From Candidatus Bathyarchaeota archaeon (GTDB taxonomy: Archaea > Thermoproteota > CALKCG01 > B24): a stretch of DNA of 64,000 nt. The stretch covers positions 62,001 through 126,000 of the forward strand of contig JAGTQM010000003.1 in NCBI GenBank assembly GCA_018396755.1. Direction: 5' to 3'. A model generated the notes under the pieces. The model was not told the origin of the DNA, did not search any database, and saw only the letters and a program-made list of their open reading frames with translations. The translations under genes and the position numbers were made by a program. Below, one piece after another: positions 27,426-35,916 of this stretch; position 1 is the stretch's first letter, and each line of letters opens with the position of its first letter.

Positions 27426-28359
27426 ATATTAAGAGCGCTAGCTTTTTAACGTTTTCTAAGCTGACGACTTCTGTATCTAGAAGAGGGACTTCAACTATAG
27501 GTATATCACTAAACTCTTCTTTGACTAAGTTTATGTATTTCTCCTGTAAAAGTCTACGTCTAAAGAAGAAGCCGCTTTTACAGTATTCTTCGGGAAGCAC
27601 AGAATTTATGAAAATGCCTTTAACTTTAATGCCGTATGGAATCAAACCCTCCTGAATTCTTTTAACCTCATAAACCGGTAACATTTCAGGGTGTGTAACT
27701 ACGAAGTAGATCGTCTGATCAGAAGCAAGCTTCTTTATAGCTGAATAGCTTTCATCTCTAAGTTTTTCAAGAAGCTTAAGCTCAGCTATTTTACCAGTTA
27801 AATCTACCACTTCTCTTTTTGCGGCTATAGCCATTTCAAGATTGTAGACGTAACGCCATGGGTAGTTCACCATTTCAAGATTATGGTATCCTGGCGCCGT
27901 ATCAAACACGACAGCATCATATTGATCATTGTTCATGTAATGTATGAAAACGTTATAAGATGCCGTTTCACAGGGGAGGACAGGGTTTTTCTCCCAATAC
28001 TCTTTCAGAAACGTTACTTCAGACTCGCTAATTTTCTCCGACGAGAGGTCTTTAAGTGATTCTATACGTCTTAAAACCTCAAGCTGGTGTTTTCTTATAC
28101 TCTCCTTAGGGTCAACATTTACTACCCAAAGGTTTTCAACTTCAGATATCTGCGTCTCTTCACTACCTATATCTCGTTGGAAAATATCGTTCTGGCTCTT
28201 TTGAATATCAGTAGATGCAAGTAGGGTTTTAAATCCCTTCTCAGCCAACCAGAAGGCTGTAGCCGCCGCTAGACTACTTTTACCAACACCGCCCTTCCCG
28301 CCGAAGAATACGAACTTCCTATTCTCCCTTGGAAGAATATACTCCTCTAGCGTTTTCAT
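27406..28359 (-). CDS. ArsA/Get3-family ATPase with variant switch motif
   Basis: This 317-aa SIMIBI NTPase has the deviant Walker A FFGGKGGVGKSSLAAA near residue 19-32 and an A-loop-like ILINSVLP-type strand, here GIFINSVLPEEY. The motif that reads DTAPTGHT in ArsA and Get3 is DTAPGYHNL here, so the Thr-Gly is replaced by Gly-Tyr. The zinc CxxC of fungal Get3 is absent; single cysteines occur in LPCET and EEYCKSG. It may deliver tail-anchored membrane proteins, or handle metalloids or thiols with the CxC protein that overlaps its 3' end. Confidence 0.75.
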   Translation of the reverse strand: MKTLEEYILPRENRKFVFFGGKGGVGKSSLAAATAFWLAEKGFKTLLASTDIQKSQNDIFQRDIGSEETQISEVENLWVVNVDPKESIRKHQLEVLRRIESLKDLSSEKISESEVTFLKEYWEKNPVLPCETASYNVFIHYMNNDQYDAVVFDTAPGYHNLEMVNYPWRYVYNLEMAIAAKREVVDLTGKIAELKLLEKLRDESYSAIKKLASDQTIYFVVTHPEMLPVYEVKRIQEGLIPYGIKVKGIFINSVLPEEYCKSGFFFRRRLLQEKYINLVKEEFSDIPIVEVPLLDTEVVSLENVKKLALLIYGSRKG

Positions 28360-28465
28360 TCCTCTATCAGATTATTTATTGTAAAGTTACTCTTTTAAAA
28401 GTTTTACTTTTAAATTAATACAATTCTAAGGAGAAGGTTTTTCTCAAAGTCTTTGGTTTTAAATT

Positions 28466-30052
28466 ATGAAGATGGCTGACGCTTCAAGGGCGATAATAGA
28501 GCGGCTATTAACTGTGAAAAACCCCTCTAGAGGAGATGTTGAGAAGGTTAAGTTTGAAGTTTGCAAGCTTTTAAACTTAAACAGAATTCCAAGCAACTCT
28601 GAACTGATAAAGAGTCTAAAGCCTGGTGAAGAAAAACTTCTAGAAGTTCTCAAGCGTAAGAAGACGAGAACTATAAGCGGTGTTACAGTTATCGCTGTGA
28701 TGACCGCACCATTTCCATGTCCTAAAGACGAGCCCTGCATATACTGTCCAGGTGGTCCGAGTAGAGGTTCTCCTCAAAGCTATACTGGCCGCGAGCCAGC
28801 CACCCTCAGAGGTATACAGTACAATTACGATCCATATAGACAGGTGGTCAGCCGTATAAATCAACTTAAAGCCATAGGCCACCCAGTAGATAAGGTTGAA
28901 CTGATAGTTTTAGGTGGAACACATACCGCATTACCGTTAGACTACAGAATTTGGTTTATGAAGAGGTGCTTAGACGCTCTGAATAGTGTAGAATCCCGCA
29001 ATCTTGAAGAAGCTAAAAAACTGGCTGAGAAAGCCCCTATAAAAGTTTCAGGTGTAACTGTAGAAACCCGTCCAGACTGGTGTATGGAGAATCATGTCGA
29101 TGAAATGCTCAACCTCGGTGTTACGAGGGTCGAACTCGGCGTTCAAACGATTTACGAAGACGTGTACAGGTTTATAAATCGTGGACACGGTTTAAAAGAG
29201 GTTGTTGAAGCGACGAGAATAGCTAAGGATGCTGGTTTAAAAGTCGCATATCATCTCATGCCAAATCTGCCAGGGTCTAATCCAGATAGAGATTTGGAAA
29301 TGTTTAGAGAAATCTTTAAGAATCCATCTTTCAGACCAGATGCCCTTAAAATATATCCGTGCCTCATTGTAGAAGGTACGAAGCTCTACGATATGTGGGT
29401 TAAGGGATTGTATAAACCCTATGATGAGGATATTGTTGTAGAGGTTTTAGCGGAGGCTTTTAGAGAAATCCCTAGATACGTCAGGGTTCAGAGGGTTCAA
29501 AGGGATATACCAGCTCCTATAATAGTCGACGGGGTTAAACATAGCAATCTAAGAGAGCTTGTTGAGAAGAAGCTTGAATCTAAAGGGTTGAAATGTAGAT
29601 GTATAAGATGCCGTGAAGTCGGGCACTCCAATATGAAATATGGAGTTAAACCAAGTATGGCAAACATAGAACTTCTTAGGACAGATTATGAGGCAAGCAT
29701 AGGGCATGAGGTTTTCCTCTCCTTCGAAGACGTAGAGAACGATATTCTCATCGCCCTACTTAGATTAAGAATACCCTCCGAGAAAGCTCATAGACGAGAG
29801 GTGGAAAATGCCGCCATAGTGAGAGAGCTACATGTATATGGACCTATGATTCCAGTCGGATTTAAACGTGAAGATGGATGGCAACATAAGAATTACGGGA
29901 GAAGTCTTCTAGAGAAAGCTGAACGAATAGCGGCTGAGGAATTCGATAAACATAAACTCCTAGTTATTAGTGGTTTAGGGGTTAAACAGTATTATAAACA
30001 GCTCGGATATGTCGATGATGGTCCTTATGTGAGTAAAGAACTCTACCGATAG
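28466..30052 (+). CDS. elp3: Elp3-family tRNA U34 carboxymethyltransferase
   Basis: This 528-aa protein has a radical-SAM domain with the cluster cysteines in CPKDEPCIYCPGG, followed by SYTGREPATLRG, and a C-terminal GCN5-type acetyltransferase domain (YGRSLLEKAERIAAEEF, then ISGLGVKQYYKQLGY). Archaeal Elp3 works alone, without the other Elongator subunits, to make cm5U-type modifications at the wobble position. The middle also keeps CRCIRCREVGH, a typical Elp3 zinc-like site. It has a clear spacer upstream and is divergent from the ArsA-like gene. Confidence 0.95.
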   Translation: MKMADASRAIIERLLTVKNPSRGDVEKVKFEVCKLLNLNRIPSNSELIKSLKPGEEKLLEVLKRKKTRTISGVTVIAVMTAPFPCPKDEPCIYCPGGPSRGSPQSYTGREPATLRGIQYNYDPYRQVVSRINQLKAIGHPVDKVELIVLGGTHTALPLDYRIWFMKRCLDALNSVESRNLEEAKKLAEKAPIKVSGVTVETRPDWCMENHVDEMLNLGVTRVELGVQTIYEDVYRFINRGHGLKEVVEATRIAKDAGLKVAYHLMPNLPGSNPDRDLEMFREIFKNPSFRPDALKIYPCLIVEGTKLYDMWVKGLYKPYDEDIVVEVLAEAFREIPRYVRVQRVQRDIPAPIIVDGVKHSNLRELVEKKLESKGLKCRCIRCREVGHSNMKYGVKPSMANIELLRTDYEASIGHEVFLSFEDVENDILIALLRLRIPSEKAHRREVENAAIVRELHVYGPMIPVGFKREDGWQHKNYGRSLLEKAERIAAEEFDKHKLLVISGLGVKQYYKQLGYVDDGPYVSKELYR

Positions 30053-30097
30053 AAAATCTTAACATTTTCTAAGCGGTTTTCTTAGCAGGGTGAGCTG

Positions 30098-30826
30098 ATG
30101 ATAAAAGTCTTAGTGGTTAGAAATTATGAAGAAGTCAGTCTTGAAGCGGCGTTGAGGATAGCGGAAACAGTTAAATCTAAGCCTGATGCTGTTTTAGGGT
30201 TTGCTACGGGTAGTACTCCAATTGGATGCTATAGAGAGCTTGTTCGAATGCATAGAATGGAGGGGTTAAGCTTTTCAAGGATTTCGACGTTTAACCTAGA
30301 TGAATACGTTGGTTTAGCCCCTGACCATTCTCAAAGCTACCACTATTATATGTTTCAAAACCTATTCAACCACATAGACGTTAAAAGGGGGAATATCCAT
30401 ATACCTAATGGCATGGCTAAAGACTTGGAGGAGGAATGCGTCAGATATGAAGACGCTATTAAACAGGCTGATGGTATAGATCTTCAACTTCTAGGAATAG
30501 GGAGAAATGGGCATATAGGTTTTAATGAGCCGGGTTCACCGTTCGATTCTAGAACGCGTGTAGTTAAACTTTCAGAGCAGACTAGAATGGATAATGCAAG
30601 GTTCTTCAAATCCCTAGATGAAGTTCCAATGTATGCGATAACAATGGGTATTGCAACAATAATGGAAGCAAAACGTATAATTCTACTGGCGTCTGGAGAA
30701 GCTAAGGCAGAAGCTATAGCTAAGGCTATTAAAGAACCTAAAACAGTTATGGTTCCAGCATCTGTGCTTCAAGACCACTCGGATTGCCTCTTTATAATAG
30801 ATAAAAAAGCAGCTTTACTCCTCTGA
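30098..30826 (+). CDS. nagB: Glucosamine-6-phosphate deaminase NagB
   Basis: This 242-aa protein shows the NagB signature: GFATGSTPIGCYRELV, then FNLDEYVGL with the catalytic Asp, LLGIGRNGHIGFNEPG, and SRTRVVKLSEQTR. It converts glucosamine-6-phosphate to fructose-6-phosphate and ammonia. It follows elp3 by 45 bp on the same strand and may share its transcript. Together with the GlcNAc-kinase-like gene it implies use or recycling of amino sugars. Confidence 0.93.
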   Translation: MIKVLVVRNYEEVSLEAALRIAETVKSKPDAVLGFATGSTPIGCYRELVRMHRMEGLSFSRISTFNLDEYVGLAPDHSQSYHYYMFQNLFNHIDVKRGNIHIPNGMAKDLEEECVRYEDAIKQADGIDLQLLGIGRNGHIGFNEPGSPFDSRTRVVKLSEQTRMDNARFFKSLDEVPMYAITMGIATIMEAKRIILLASGEAKAEAIAKAIKEPKTVMVPASVLQDHSDCLFIIDKKAALLL

Positions 30827-30900
30827 TGATGAAGTGGTCTAAGTCATGACTCTTCAGGCAGTATTATACTCGGCACTTGATGTTGCGAGGTGTTTCTCCT

Positions 30901-31179
30901 ATGAGCGTATCTGATAAGAGTTTACCTAAACCTGTAGTTAAAATTCCAAAAGTAGGCTATGGTTTTAGAGAAGGTAGAGGTTTCAGTATAGGGGAGCTTA
31001 AGGAAGCTGGTTTATCCATTGGTAAGGCTAGAATGCTGGGACTTTATGTTGATACTAGGCGTCGGAGTATTAGGAAAGATAACGTTGAAGCTTTAAAACA
31101 GTTCTTAAAGACTATTGAGATGAAGACTGCTGAGGCGAAGGCTAAAACTGAAACTTCTCAATCTATTAAAATTGGTTGA
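30901..31179 (+). CDS. rpl13e: Large-subunit ribosomal protein L13e
   Basis: This small basic protein carries the L13e pattern FREGRGFSIGELKEAG followed by ARMLGLYVDTRRRSIRKDNVEALKQFL. Archaeal L13e is confined to a subset, mostly TACK lineages. I use the ATG at 30901, preceded by GAGGTG at a good distance; the frame is open to a TTG at 30877, which would add eight residues. The C-terminus is a Lys/Ala/Thr-rich tail. Confidence 0.88.
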   Translation: MSVSDKSLPKPVVKIPKVGYGFREGRGFSIGELKEAGLSIGKARMLGLYVDTRRRSIRKDNVEALKQFLKTIEMKTAEAKAKTETSQSIKIG

Positions 31180-31215
31180 AGGTTAAAGCTAAAAGTCGAT
31201 GAATTGTAACTTCTT

Positions 31216-32148
31216 GTGGTGGTTGTTTTGGAGAGTGGGCTTTTCAAGGGGCTTATACCTGCAACTGTTCTACCTATGGATGAAAGCTTCAAGATGGATG
31301 AGGATGAGCTTAGAAGGTATATAGACTGGATTTCTCACTTTAAAGTGAGTGGTTTAGCGGTGAACGTTGATACTGGTGAAGGTCCACACCTCTATTTTGA
31401 AGAACAGCTTAAAGTCATTGAAATCTACAGGGAAGAGCTTAAAGGACGTATACCTATAGTTACAGGTTTATCGGCAAGGTTTACTGATGAAGCTGTTAAA
31501 AACGCTAAAATGCTTAAGGAGGCTGGTGCAGATGCCCTACTTGTTTTCCCAATACCTGCCTATGCTGGTGATCCTCTAGATCCGGAAATCCCATATAGTT
31601 ACCATAAAGCCATTTCAGAAGCTGTTAGCATGCCTCTCATAGTGTTTCAGCTTCAAAGGGCTCTTGGAGGTGTTGAATACTCTGAACAGGCTTTGAAGAA
31701 ACTGTTTGAAGTTGAAGATATTGTTGCTATTAAGGAGGCGAGTTTCGACGCTAGGAAGTTTACGGAGACGCTTAGAGTAGTCTCCTCGTTGAAGAGGAAA
31801 GTCTACATGCTTACAGGTAATGACAATTTCATACTTGAATCGTTTATCCTAGGTGCTGATGGAGGATTGCTCGGTTTTGGAACAATAGCCACGGATTTAC
31901 AGGTAGAAATGATAGATAGGGTTAAGAGAAGAGATTATGATGAAGCCTTTGAAATATCTAGAAGGATAAATCCCTTAGCAGACGCAATATTCATGTCTCC
32001 TGTTAGAAACTACAGGGCTAGACTTAAAGAAGCACTCGTAATGCTAGGGGTTTTAAAGAAAGCCTACGTTAGACCGCCTTTAACTCCGATTTCTGAGGCG
32101 GAGCGTAAAGCCGTGAGAAACGCTCTTAGAGAGTCGAGTTTACTATGA
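31216..32148 (+). CDS. DHDPS/NAL-family class I aldolase with altered active site
   Basis: This 310-aa TIM-barrel protein of the dihydrodipicolinate synthase/N-acetylneuraminate lyase family keeps the Schiff-base lysine, Lys173, in IVAIKEAS, and a GTTGE-like VDTGEG. The catalytic Tyr normally found in the YNxP-type strand is Phe144 here (IVFQLQRAL), so canonical DapA chemistry is unlikely. The true start may be the TTG at 31228. Its neighbours (a creatininase-family hydrolase, an LLM oxidoreductase and an acyltransferase) suggest a dedicated catabolic or cofactor pathway. Its 3' end overlaps the convergent creatininase gene by 6 bp. Confidence 0.75.
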   Translation: MVVVLESGLFKGLIPATVLPMDESFKMDEDELRRYIDWISHFKVSGLAVNVDTGEGPHLYFEEQLKVIEIYREELKGRIPIVTGLSARFTDEAVKNAKMLKEAGADALLVFPIPAYAGDPLDPEIPYSYHKAISEAVSMPLIVFQLQRALGGVEYSEQALKKLFEVEDIVAIKEASFDARKFTETLRVVSSLKRKVYMLTGNDNFILESFILGADGGLLGFGTIATDLQVEMIDRVKRRDYDEAFEISRRINPLADAIFMSPVRNYRARLKEALVMLGVLKKAYVRPPLTPISEAERKAVRNALRESSLL

Positions 32149-32865
32149 TATGTTCAACGTTTCAACCATGCATTCGACGTATTTGACTATAGACTCTACA
32201 ATGGCTTTAAAAGCCTTCTCACCTTTAACTCTATCTGCTTTAGATGGATCACCCCACACGCCTGTTGGAGATATTTTAAGCATAGGCAGATAGTCCAGCA
32301 TTTCCCTTTCAACACTTGGCTCATAGCTTCCCGCAGTTCCTTTAACAACATCTGGCTTAATATGTAGAAGTAGAGACGTCTCCTGTTCACCGGCATGTAA
32401 ATCGTTGGCTGTTTCAAAAATCCCCCTCAAGGCGTCTCCGTATGTTTGCTCAGAGACAAGTACTATTTTAAAATCTGAGTAGTCGAGGTTTAAATATCTC
32501 ACGGCTGGTTTCAGGACGAAGTTTCCGCCATGCCAGCTGAAGACTACTAAGTATTTAAACCCCTCTTCTCTAAGAGAGTTGATGATATCTTTTAAAACTG
32601 AGGTTAGGGTTTCAGGTCTAAGGTATACTGTTCCTTTGGCTCCTCTATGCTCCGCTGAACAGCTTAATGGAATGGTGGGTAGGAGAAATAGGTTGAGTCT
32701 TGAAGCAGCTTCTCTAGCAATTTCTGAAGCTATTATTGTATCTGTATCTAAAGGTAGGTTTGCACCGTGTTGTTCAAGACTGCCGATAGGCAGTATTGCC
32801 CCTTTAACGCTACTCGCTTCAACATCCTTATACGTTGAATTGAAGCTTACAGGGTTTGAATACAT
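32143..32865 (-). CDS. Creatininase-family metal-dependent amidohydrolase
   Basis: This 240-aa protein matches the creatininase fold: AILPIGSLEQHGANLPLDTDT with the metal-binding Glu, His and Asp, then SAEHRGAKGTVYL, FSWHGGN, and NDLHAGEQETS near the end, holding the remaining ligands. The family includes creatininase, the F420/riboflavin enzyme ArfB and the mycofactocin protein MftE, so the substrate is open. In archaea ArfB (formamide hydrolase) is a common function, and an F420-type oxidoreductase gene lies next door; this is inference only. Confidence 0.8.
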   Translation of the reverse strand: MYSNPVSFNSTYKDVEASSVKGAILPIGSLEQHGANLPLDTDTIIASEIAREAASRLNLFLLPTIPLSCSAEHRGAKGTVYLRPETLTSVLKDIINSLREEGFKYLVVFSWHGGNFVLKPAVRYLNLDYSDFKIVLVSEQTYGDALRGIFETANDLHAGEQETSLLLHIKPDVVKGTAGSYEPSVEREMLDYLPMLKISPTGVWGDPSKADRVKGEKAFKAIVESIVKYVECMVETLNIS

Positions 32866-32927
32866 TCATTGTTAAAATCCTCGTTAAAACTTTAAAAACC
32901 TACTGAGCTATATTGAACGGGGTTTTC

Positions 32928-33908
32928 ATGCGGTTTGGAGTAGCACCGATTCAATGGGACTGGTACTGGAATTGGACGGTTGAAGAAGTTTTAACGGCTG
33001 AGAAACTTGGCTTCGACTCTATTTGGATTTTAGAGCATCATGGGAGGGAGGACATGTATTACCCCTCCCCCCTCGTGGCTCTAGCTGGCTTAGCCTCTGT
33101 AACTAGACGTGTAGAGCTTGGATCTTGCATTCTGATACTGCCTCTCTACCATCCTGTTCACGTGGCTGAAGATTCTGCGATGGTGGATTTGATATCCGGT
33201 GGGAGATTGATACTTGGTGTGGGCTTAGGCTATAGGAGGGAGGAGTACGACCTCTTCCAAATACCTATGAAGGATAGAGGTAGACGTATGTCTGAATCGT
33301 TGATTTTGATTAGGAAGCTCTGGATGGAGCCTATTGTAGATTTTAAAGGCGTATTCTTCGAGGTTAGAGGCTTCTCTCTTCAACCTAAGCCTTTGAGAAA
33401 ACCTCATCCTCCTATCTGGGTTGGCGGTTGGAGTAGTCAAGCCTTAAAGAGAGCCGCAGAGTTTGGCGATGCCTGGTTTATAGGACCTGTGGGAGCGCTT
33501 CCAGACGTTAAAAACAGCTATCTAAAGTATATGAATGCTCTGAAAAGCTTCAACAAAACTCTCAGCAGACTTCCACTGGTTAGGGAAATCTACGTGGCTG
33601 AAGAATCTGGTGAAGCTTATGAGAAGGCTTTAAAATACATAGGCGGTATGTATTTCAAAGACTATGCTTCATGGAGGCATCCGCTGGTTAAAAACGCTAA
33701 AAGTTTTGAAGACGTGGCTAGAGACAGGTTTATCGTAGGAAGCCCAGATGACTGTATTTCTCAAATAGAAAGGTTTAGCAGGGAGCTTAAAATAACTGAT
33801 GTAATCTTCAGAGTACATTACCCAGGTATGAATATTGAAGAGGGTTTAAAAGTTATACGGCTTATAGGTGGGAAGATTAAGCCATACTTTGAGGAGCTGA
33901 AAAGTTAA
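32928..33908 (+). CDS. Luciferase-like (LLM) class flavin/F420-dependent oxidoreductase
   Basis: This TIM-barrel protein has the LLM signature: FDSIWILEHHGREDMYYPSP, then TRRVELGSCILILPLYHPVHVAED, GGRLILGVGLGYRREEYD, and PHPPIWVGGWS. The fold binds FMN or, in archaea and actinobacteria, F420. I use the ATG at 32928; a TTG at 32913 is possible. It follows the divergent creatininase gene by about 60 bp. The substrate is unknown. Confidence 0.8.
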   Translation: MRFGVAPIQWDWYWNWTVEEVLTAEKLGFDSIWILEHHGREDMYYPSPLVALAGLASVTRRVELGSCILILPLYHPVHVAEDSAMVDLISGGRLILGVGLGYRREEYDLFQIPMKDRGRRMSESLILIRKLWMEPIVDFKGVFFEVRGFSLQPKPLRKPHPPIWVGGWSSQALKRAAEFGDAWFIGPVGALPDVKNSYLKYMNALKSFNKTLSRLPLVREIYVAEESGEAYEKALKYIGGMYFKDYASWRHPLVKNAKSFEDVARDRFIVGSPDDCISQIERFSRELKITDVIFRVHYPGMNIEEGLKVIRLIGGKIKPYFEELKS

Positions 33909-33934
33909 GAAATACGTCGAAGTAGTATTAGTAT

Positions 33935-34642
33935 ATGGGCTTTGTATCTAGTCGAGCAGTACTTGGAAGGATTCTACTGGAGGGCTTCAACGTAATACTT
34001 GGGCCTTCATCTATCGGAGACTGGTCTATAATAGGCTATGGATCTATCTTAGGCTATCCATCTAGAGCTGTTTTAAAGAGTCTATTAGGCAGAGCCATAG
34101 GCTTGGAACACTACGACGATAAAAGTAGTGGCTGTACAGTAGGTGAAAAGTGTATAATAAGACCTTACACGGTGATCTATGAAAAATCCAAGCTTGGAAA
34201 CCGCGTCGAAATGGGGCACTTCGTTATGATAAGGGAGAACGTTACAATAGGCGATGAGACGATCGTGGGCTCCCGTACAGTAGTCGATGGGGAAGCGTCG
34301 ATAGGCTCCATGTGTAGAATACAAACGGGATGCTATATTCCCCCTAAGACGGTCATAGGTGATAGGGTTTTCCTAGGACCCATGGTGAATGTACTTAACG
34401 ATAAATATCCTCCCAGTGGGCTACTCTCAGGCGTACGTATAGACGATGGCGCTGTCATAGGAGCAGGGGCCATAATAATGTCGGGTGTAACGGTGGGGCG
34501 GGAAGCCGTGGTTGCGGCCGGATCCTTAGTAACTAGAGACGTTGATCCTAAGACTGTTGTTAAAGGTGTCCCAGCCAAACCCATCTACACCAGGGAGGAG
34601 TATGAAGCCAAGAAAGAAAAGTATCTTAAGGGGATTCAGTGA
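33935..34642 (+). CDS. Left-handed beta-helix (hexapeptide) acyltransferase
   Basis: This 235-aa protein is built from hexapeptide repeats: GPSSIGDWSIIGYGSILGYP at the start, then KCIIRPYTVIYEKSKLGNRVE, and GAVIGAGAIIMSGVTVGREA with VVAAGSLVTRDVDPKTVVKG at the end. This is the pattern of sugar O- or N-acetyltransferases that act on nucleotide sugars or glycans. It ends at the border of the disturbed segment that starts at 34643. The FkbM remnant directly downstream suggests a former glycan-modification cluster. Confidence 0.8.
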   Translation: MGFVSSRAVLGRILLEGFNVILGPSSIGDWSIIGYGSILGYPSRAVLKSLLGRAIGLEHYDDKSSGCTVGEKCIIRPYTVIYEKSKLGNRVEMGHFVMIRENVTIGDETIVGSRTVVDGEASIGSMCRIQTGCYIPPKTVIGDRVFLGPMVNVLNDKYPPSGLLSGVRIDDGAVIGAGAIIMSGVTVGREAVVAAGSLVTRDVDPKTVVKGVPAKPIYTREEYEAKKEKYLKGIQ

Positions 34643-34807
34643 ATAGTTGAAGCGATCACACTTAGAGAAATAGTAGACTCCCAAGGCCCTATTGACTTAC
34701 TTAAAATGAATATTGAAGGAGCAGAATTCGAAGCTTTCAATAGCGTAGACTTAAAAACTCTTAAACAGGTTGGAATGATCGCCTGCGAAGTCCCCCCAAT
34801 ATGGTAA
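34643..34807 (+). pseudogene. FkbM-type methyltransferase remnant
   Basis: The frame after the acyltransferase stop, read without a start codon, encodes about 54 residues. They include IDLLKMNIEGAEFEAF and QVGMIACEVPPIW, matching the SAM-domain segment of FkbM methyltransferases (the K-M-D-I-E-G-A-E-x-E-A-L strand-helix). A stop follows, and no upstream N-terminal part exists because the acyltransferase gene occupies that space. It is therefore a fragment. It happens to be in frame with the upstream gene, separated only by its TGA. Confidence 0.7.
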
Positions 34808-35001
34808 TGTTAACTTTATAACTACGAATTTTCTTATTCCTCGTGGAAACCGTGGCGGAGAAGCATAAACGTAACCCATTAGCTCGGCGGTAAACTGATG
34901 GAATTGTAGAGCCTAAGGCTACTGACAATCATCCCCTCCACGCCTCAGCTGAATGCCAAACTCACCTCAAAAACATACCAAAGCCCTCCAGAAAGCCAAG
35001 T

Positions 35002-35019
35002 TTAACACGATCGTGTTAA
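35002..35019. repeat. Perfect 18-bp palindrome upstream of vapBC
   Basis: TTAACACGATCGTGTTAA reads the same on both strands over 18 bases, and the symmetry ends outside it. It lies 200 bp before the antitoxin gene. It could be a VapB operator, a hairpin end of a mobile element, or an integration scar. Confidence 0.7.
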
Positions 35020-35172
35020 TTTCGGGGCAGGCTGTCGCGTTCCCTTGGGAATAATAAGCTCTCCGTGAGAAGTCAAAGAAATATGAAGAACTTACCCTAT
35101 TTAAGCCCATCTATTTTGAACTGTTGATAATGGCATATGGTACGTAGGTATACCAAATAGCTTTATTTCCGA

Positions 35173-35186
35173 TATATTTATAAAGG
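35173..35186 (+). promoter_or_regulatory. Putative TATA box of vapBC
   Basis: ATATTTATAAAGG-type sequence (TTTATAAA at 35177-35184) is placed so that transcription would begin near 35208. An AAGGTGG ribosome site at 35207-35213 precedes the GTG start at 35220. Confidence 0.5.
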
Positions 35187-35219
35187 TAAGGCATTATTCT
35201 ATAAGTAAGGTGGAAATAC

Positions 35220-35477
35220 GTGGAGACGGTCACCGTGACAGCCAAGGGGCAGATAACTATTCCAGCAGATCTGAGGAGGAAGCTTCAGATAGTTAAAGGT
35301 ACAAAACTCATCGTAATCCGTGAAGGAGACGCGCTTAAGATGATTCCCATCCCCAAGCTATCTCAACTGGCCGGTGTGGACAGGGAGATCTTCAAGGGAC
35401 GCAAACCCTCAGAAGAGCTAGAAAAGATGAGGGGGGAGTGGACCCGAGAGTTTGAGGAGCAGCTTAAAGAAGCTTAG
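35220..35477 (+). CDS. vapB: VapB-type antitoxin (AbrB/SpoVT swapped-hairpin domain)
   Basis: This 85-aa protein opens with VTVTAKGQITIPADLRRKLQI followed by GTKLIVIREGDALKMIPIP, the standard AbrB-like DNA-binding domain of archaeal VapB antitoxins. The C-terminal half is charged and helical (SEELEKMRGEWTREFEEQL) and would wrap the toxin. It starts at GTG behind a ribosome site. It overlaps vapC by 26 bp. It probably represses its own promoter. Confidence 0.9.
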   Translation: METVTVTAKGQITIPADLRRKLQIVKGTKLIVIREGDALKMIPIPKLSQLAGVDREIFKGRKPSEELEKMRGEWTREFEEQLKEA

Positions 35478-35916
35478 AGTACTTCTGGATACTAAGCCCC
35501 TAATCAAACTCTTCGCCCAGGAAGAAGGATGGAGAGAAGTTAAAAGCATCCTATCTTGCATCGAGGCTGATCAGCTAGAGGCTGGAATAAGCGTCGTCAC
35601 ACTCACAGAAATCTACTACAAATATTTACAGGAGCAGAGGCCAGACCTAGCCAAAACCAGAATAGAGCAGCTCAGATACGCCCTTTACCTCGAAAAGATT
35701 GAAATAAGCCAAGATATTGCGGTCAAAGCCGGGGAATTCAAAGGAAAATACCATGTATCAATCGCAGACGCCTTTATAGCAGCCTCCGCCTACTCTCAAA
35801 ACGCCATAGTGATAAGCGATGACCCGGATTTCAAGAAAATACCCGAGGTCAATGTTCTAACAGAAATAGAACTCTACCAAAAATTATGTGCAGAGCTTGA
35901 ACATGAAAACGGCTAA
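35452..35916 (+). CDS. vapC: VapC-type PIN-domain ribonuclease toxin
   Basis: This 154-aa PIN protein has the acidic active site intact: Asp13 in VLLDTKPL, Glu53 in LTEIYY, Asp106 in SIADAFIAA and Asp123/124 in ISDDPDF. It would cleave RNA (often tRNA or rRNA loops) when free of VapB. The start is TTG inside vapB, so translation is coupled. The pair sits between two perfect 18-bp palindromes in the accessory segment. Confidence 0.9.
   Translation: MRSSLKKLRVLLDTKPLIKLFAQEEGWREVKSILSCIEADQLEAGISVVTLTEIYYKYLQEQRPDLAKTRIEQLRYALYLEKIEISQDIAVKAGEFKGKYHVSIADAFIAASAYSQNAIVISDDPDFKKIPEVNVLTEIELYQKLCAELEHENG

Larger units (their letters stand above)
34808..35219. other. Accessory intergenic segment upstream of vapBC
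   Basis: No intact gene is visible in these 412 bp. A perfect 18-bp palindrome lies at 35002-35019, and a short near-repeat AGCCTAAGGCT lies near 34911. The base composition of 34840-35060 is richer in G+C than the flanking spacers. It may be decayed mobile-element sequence, consistent with the TnpB remnant at 36254. The last 50 bp hold the vapBC promoter. Confidence 0.4.

Noticed and set aside
34841..34960. tRNA-like or guide-RNA-like structure in the accessory segment
   Set aside because: No cloverleaf, T-loop or conserved RNA core could be built; only scattered short inverted repeats are seen.
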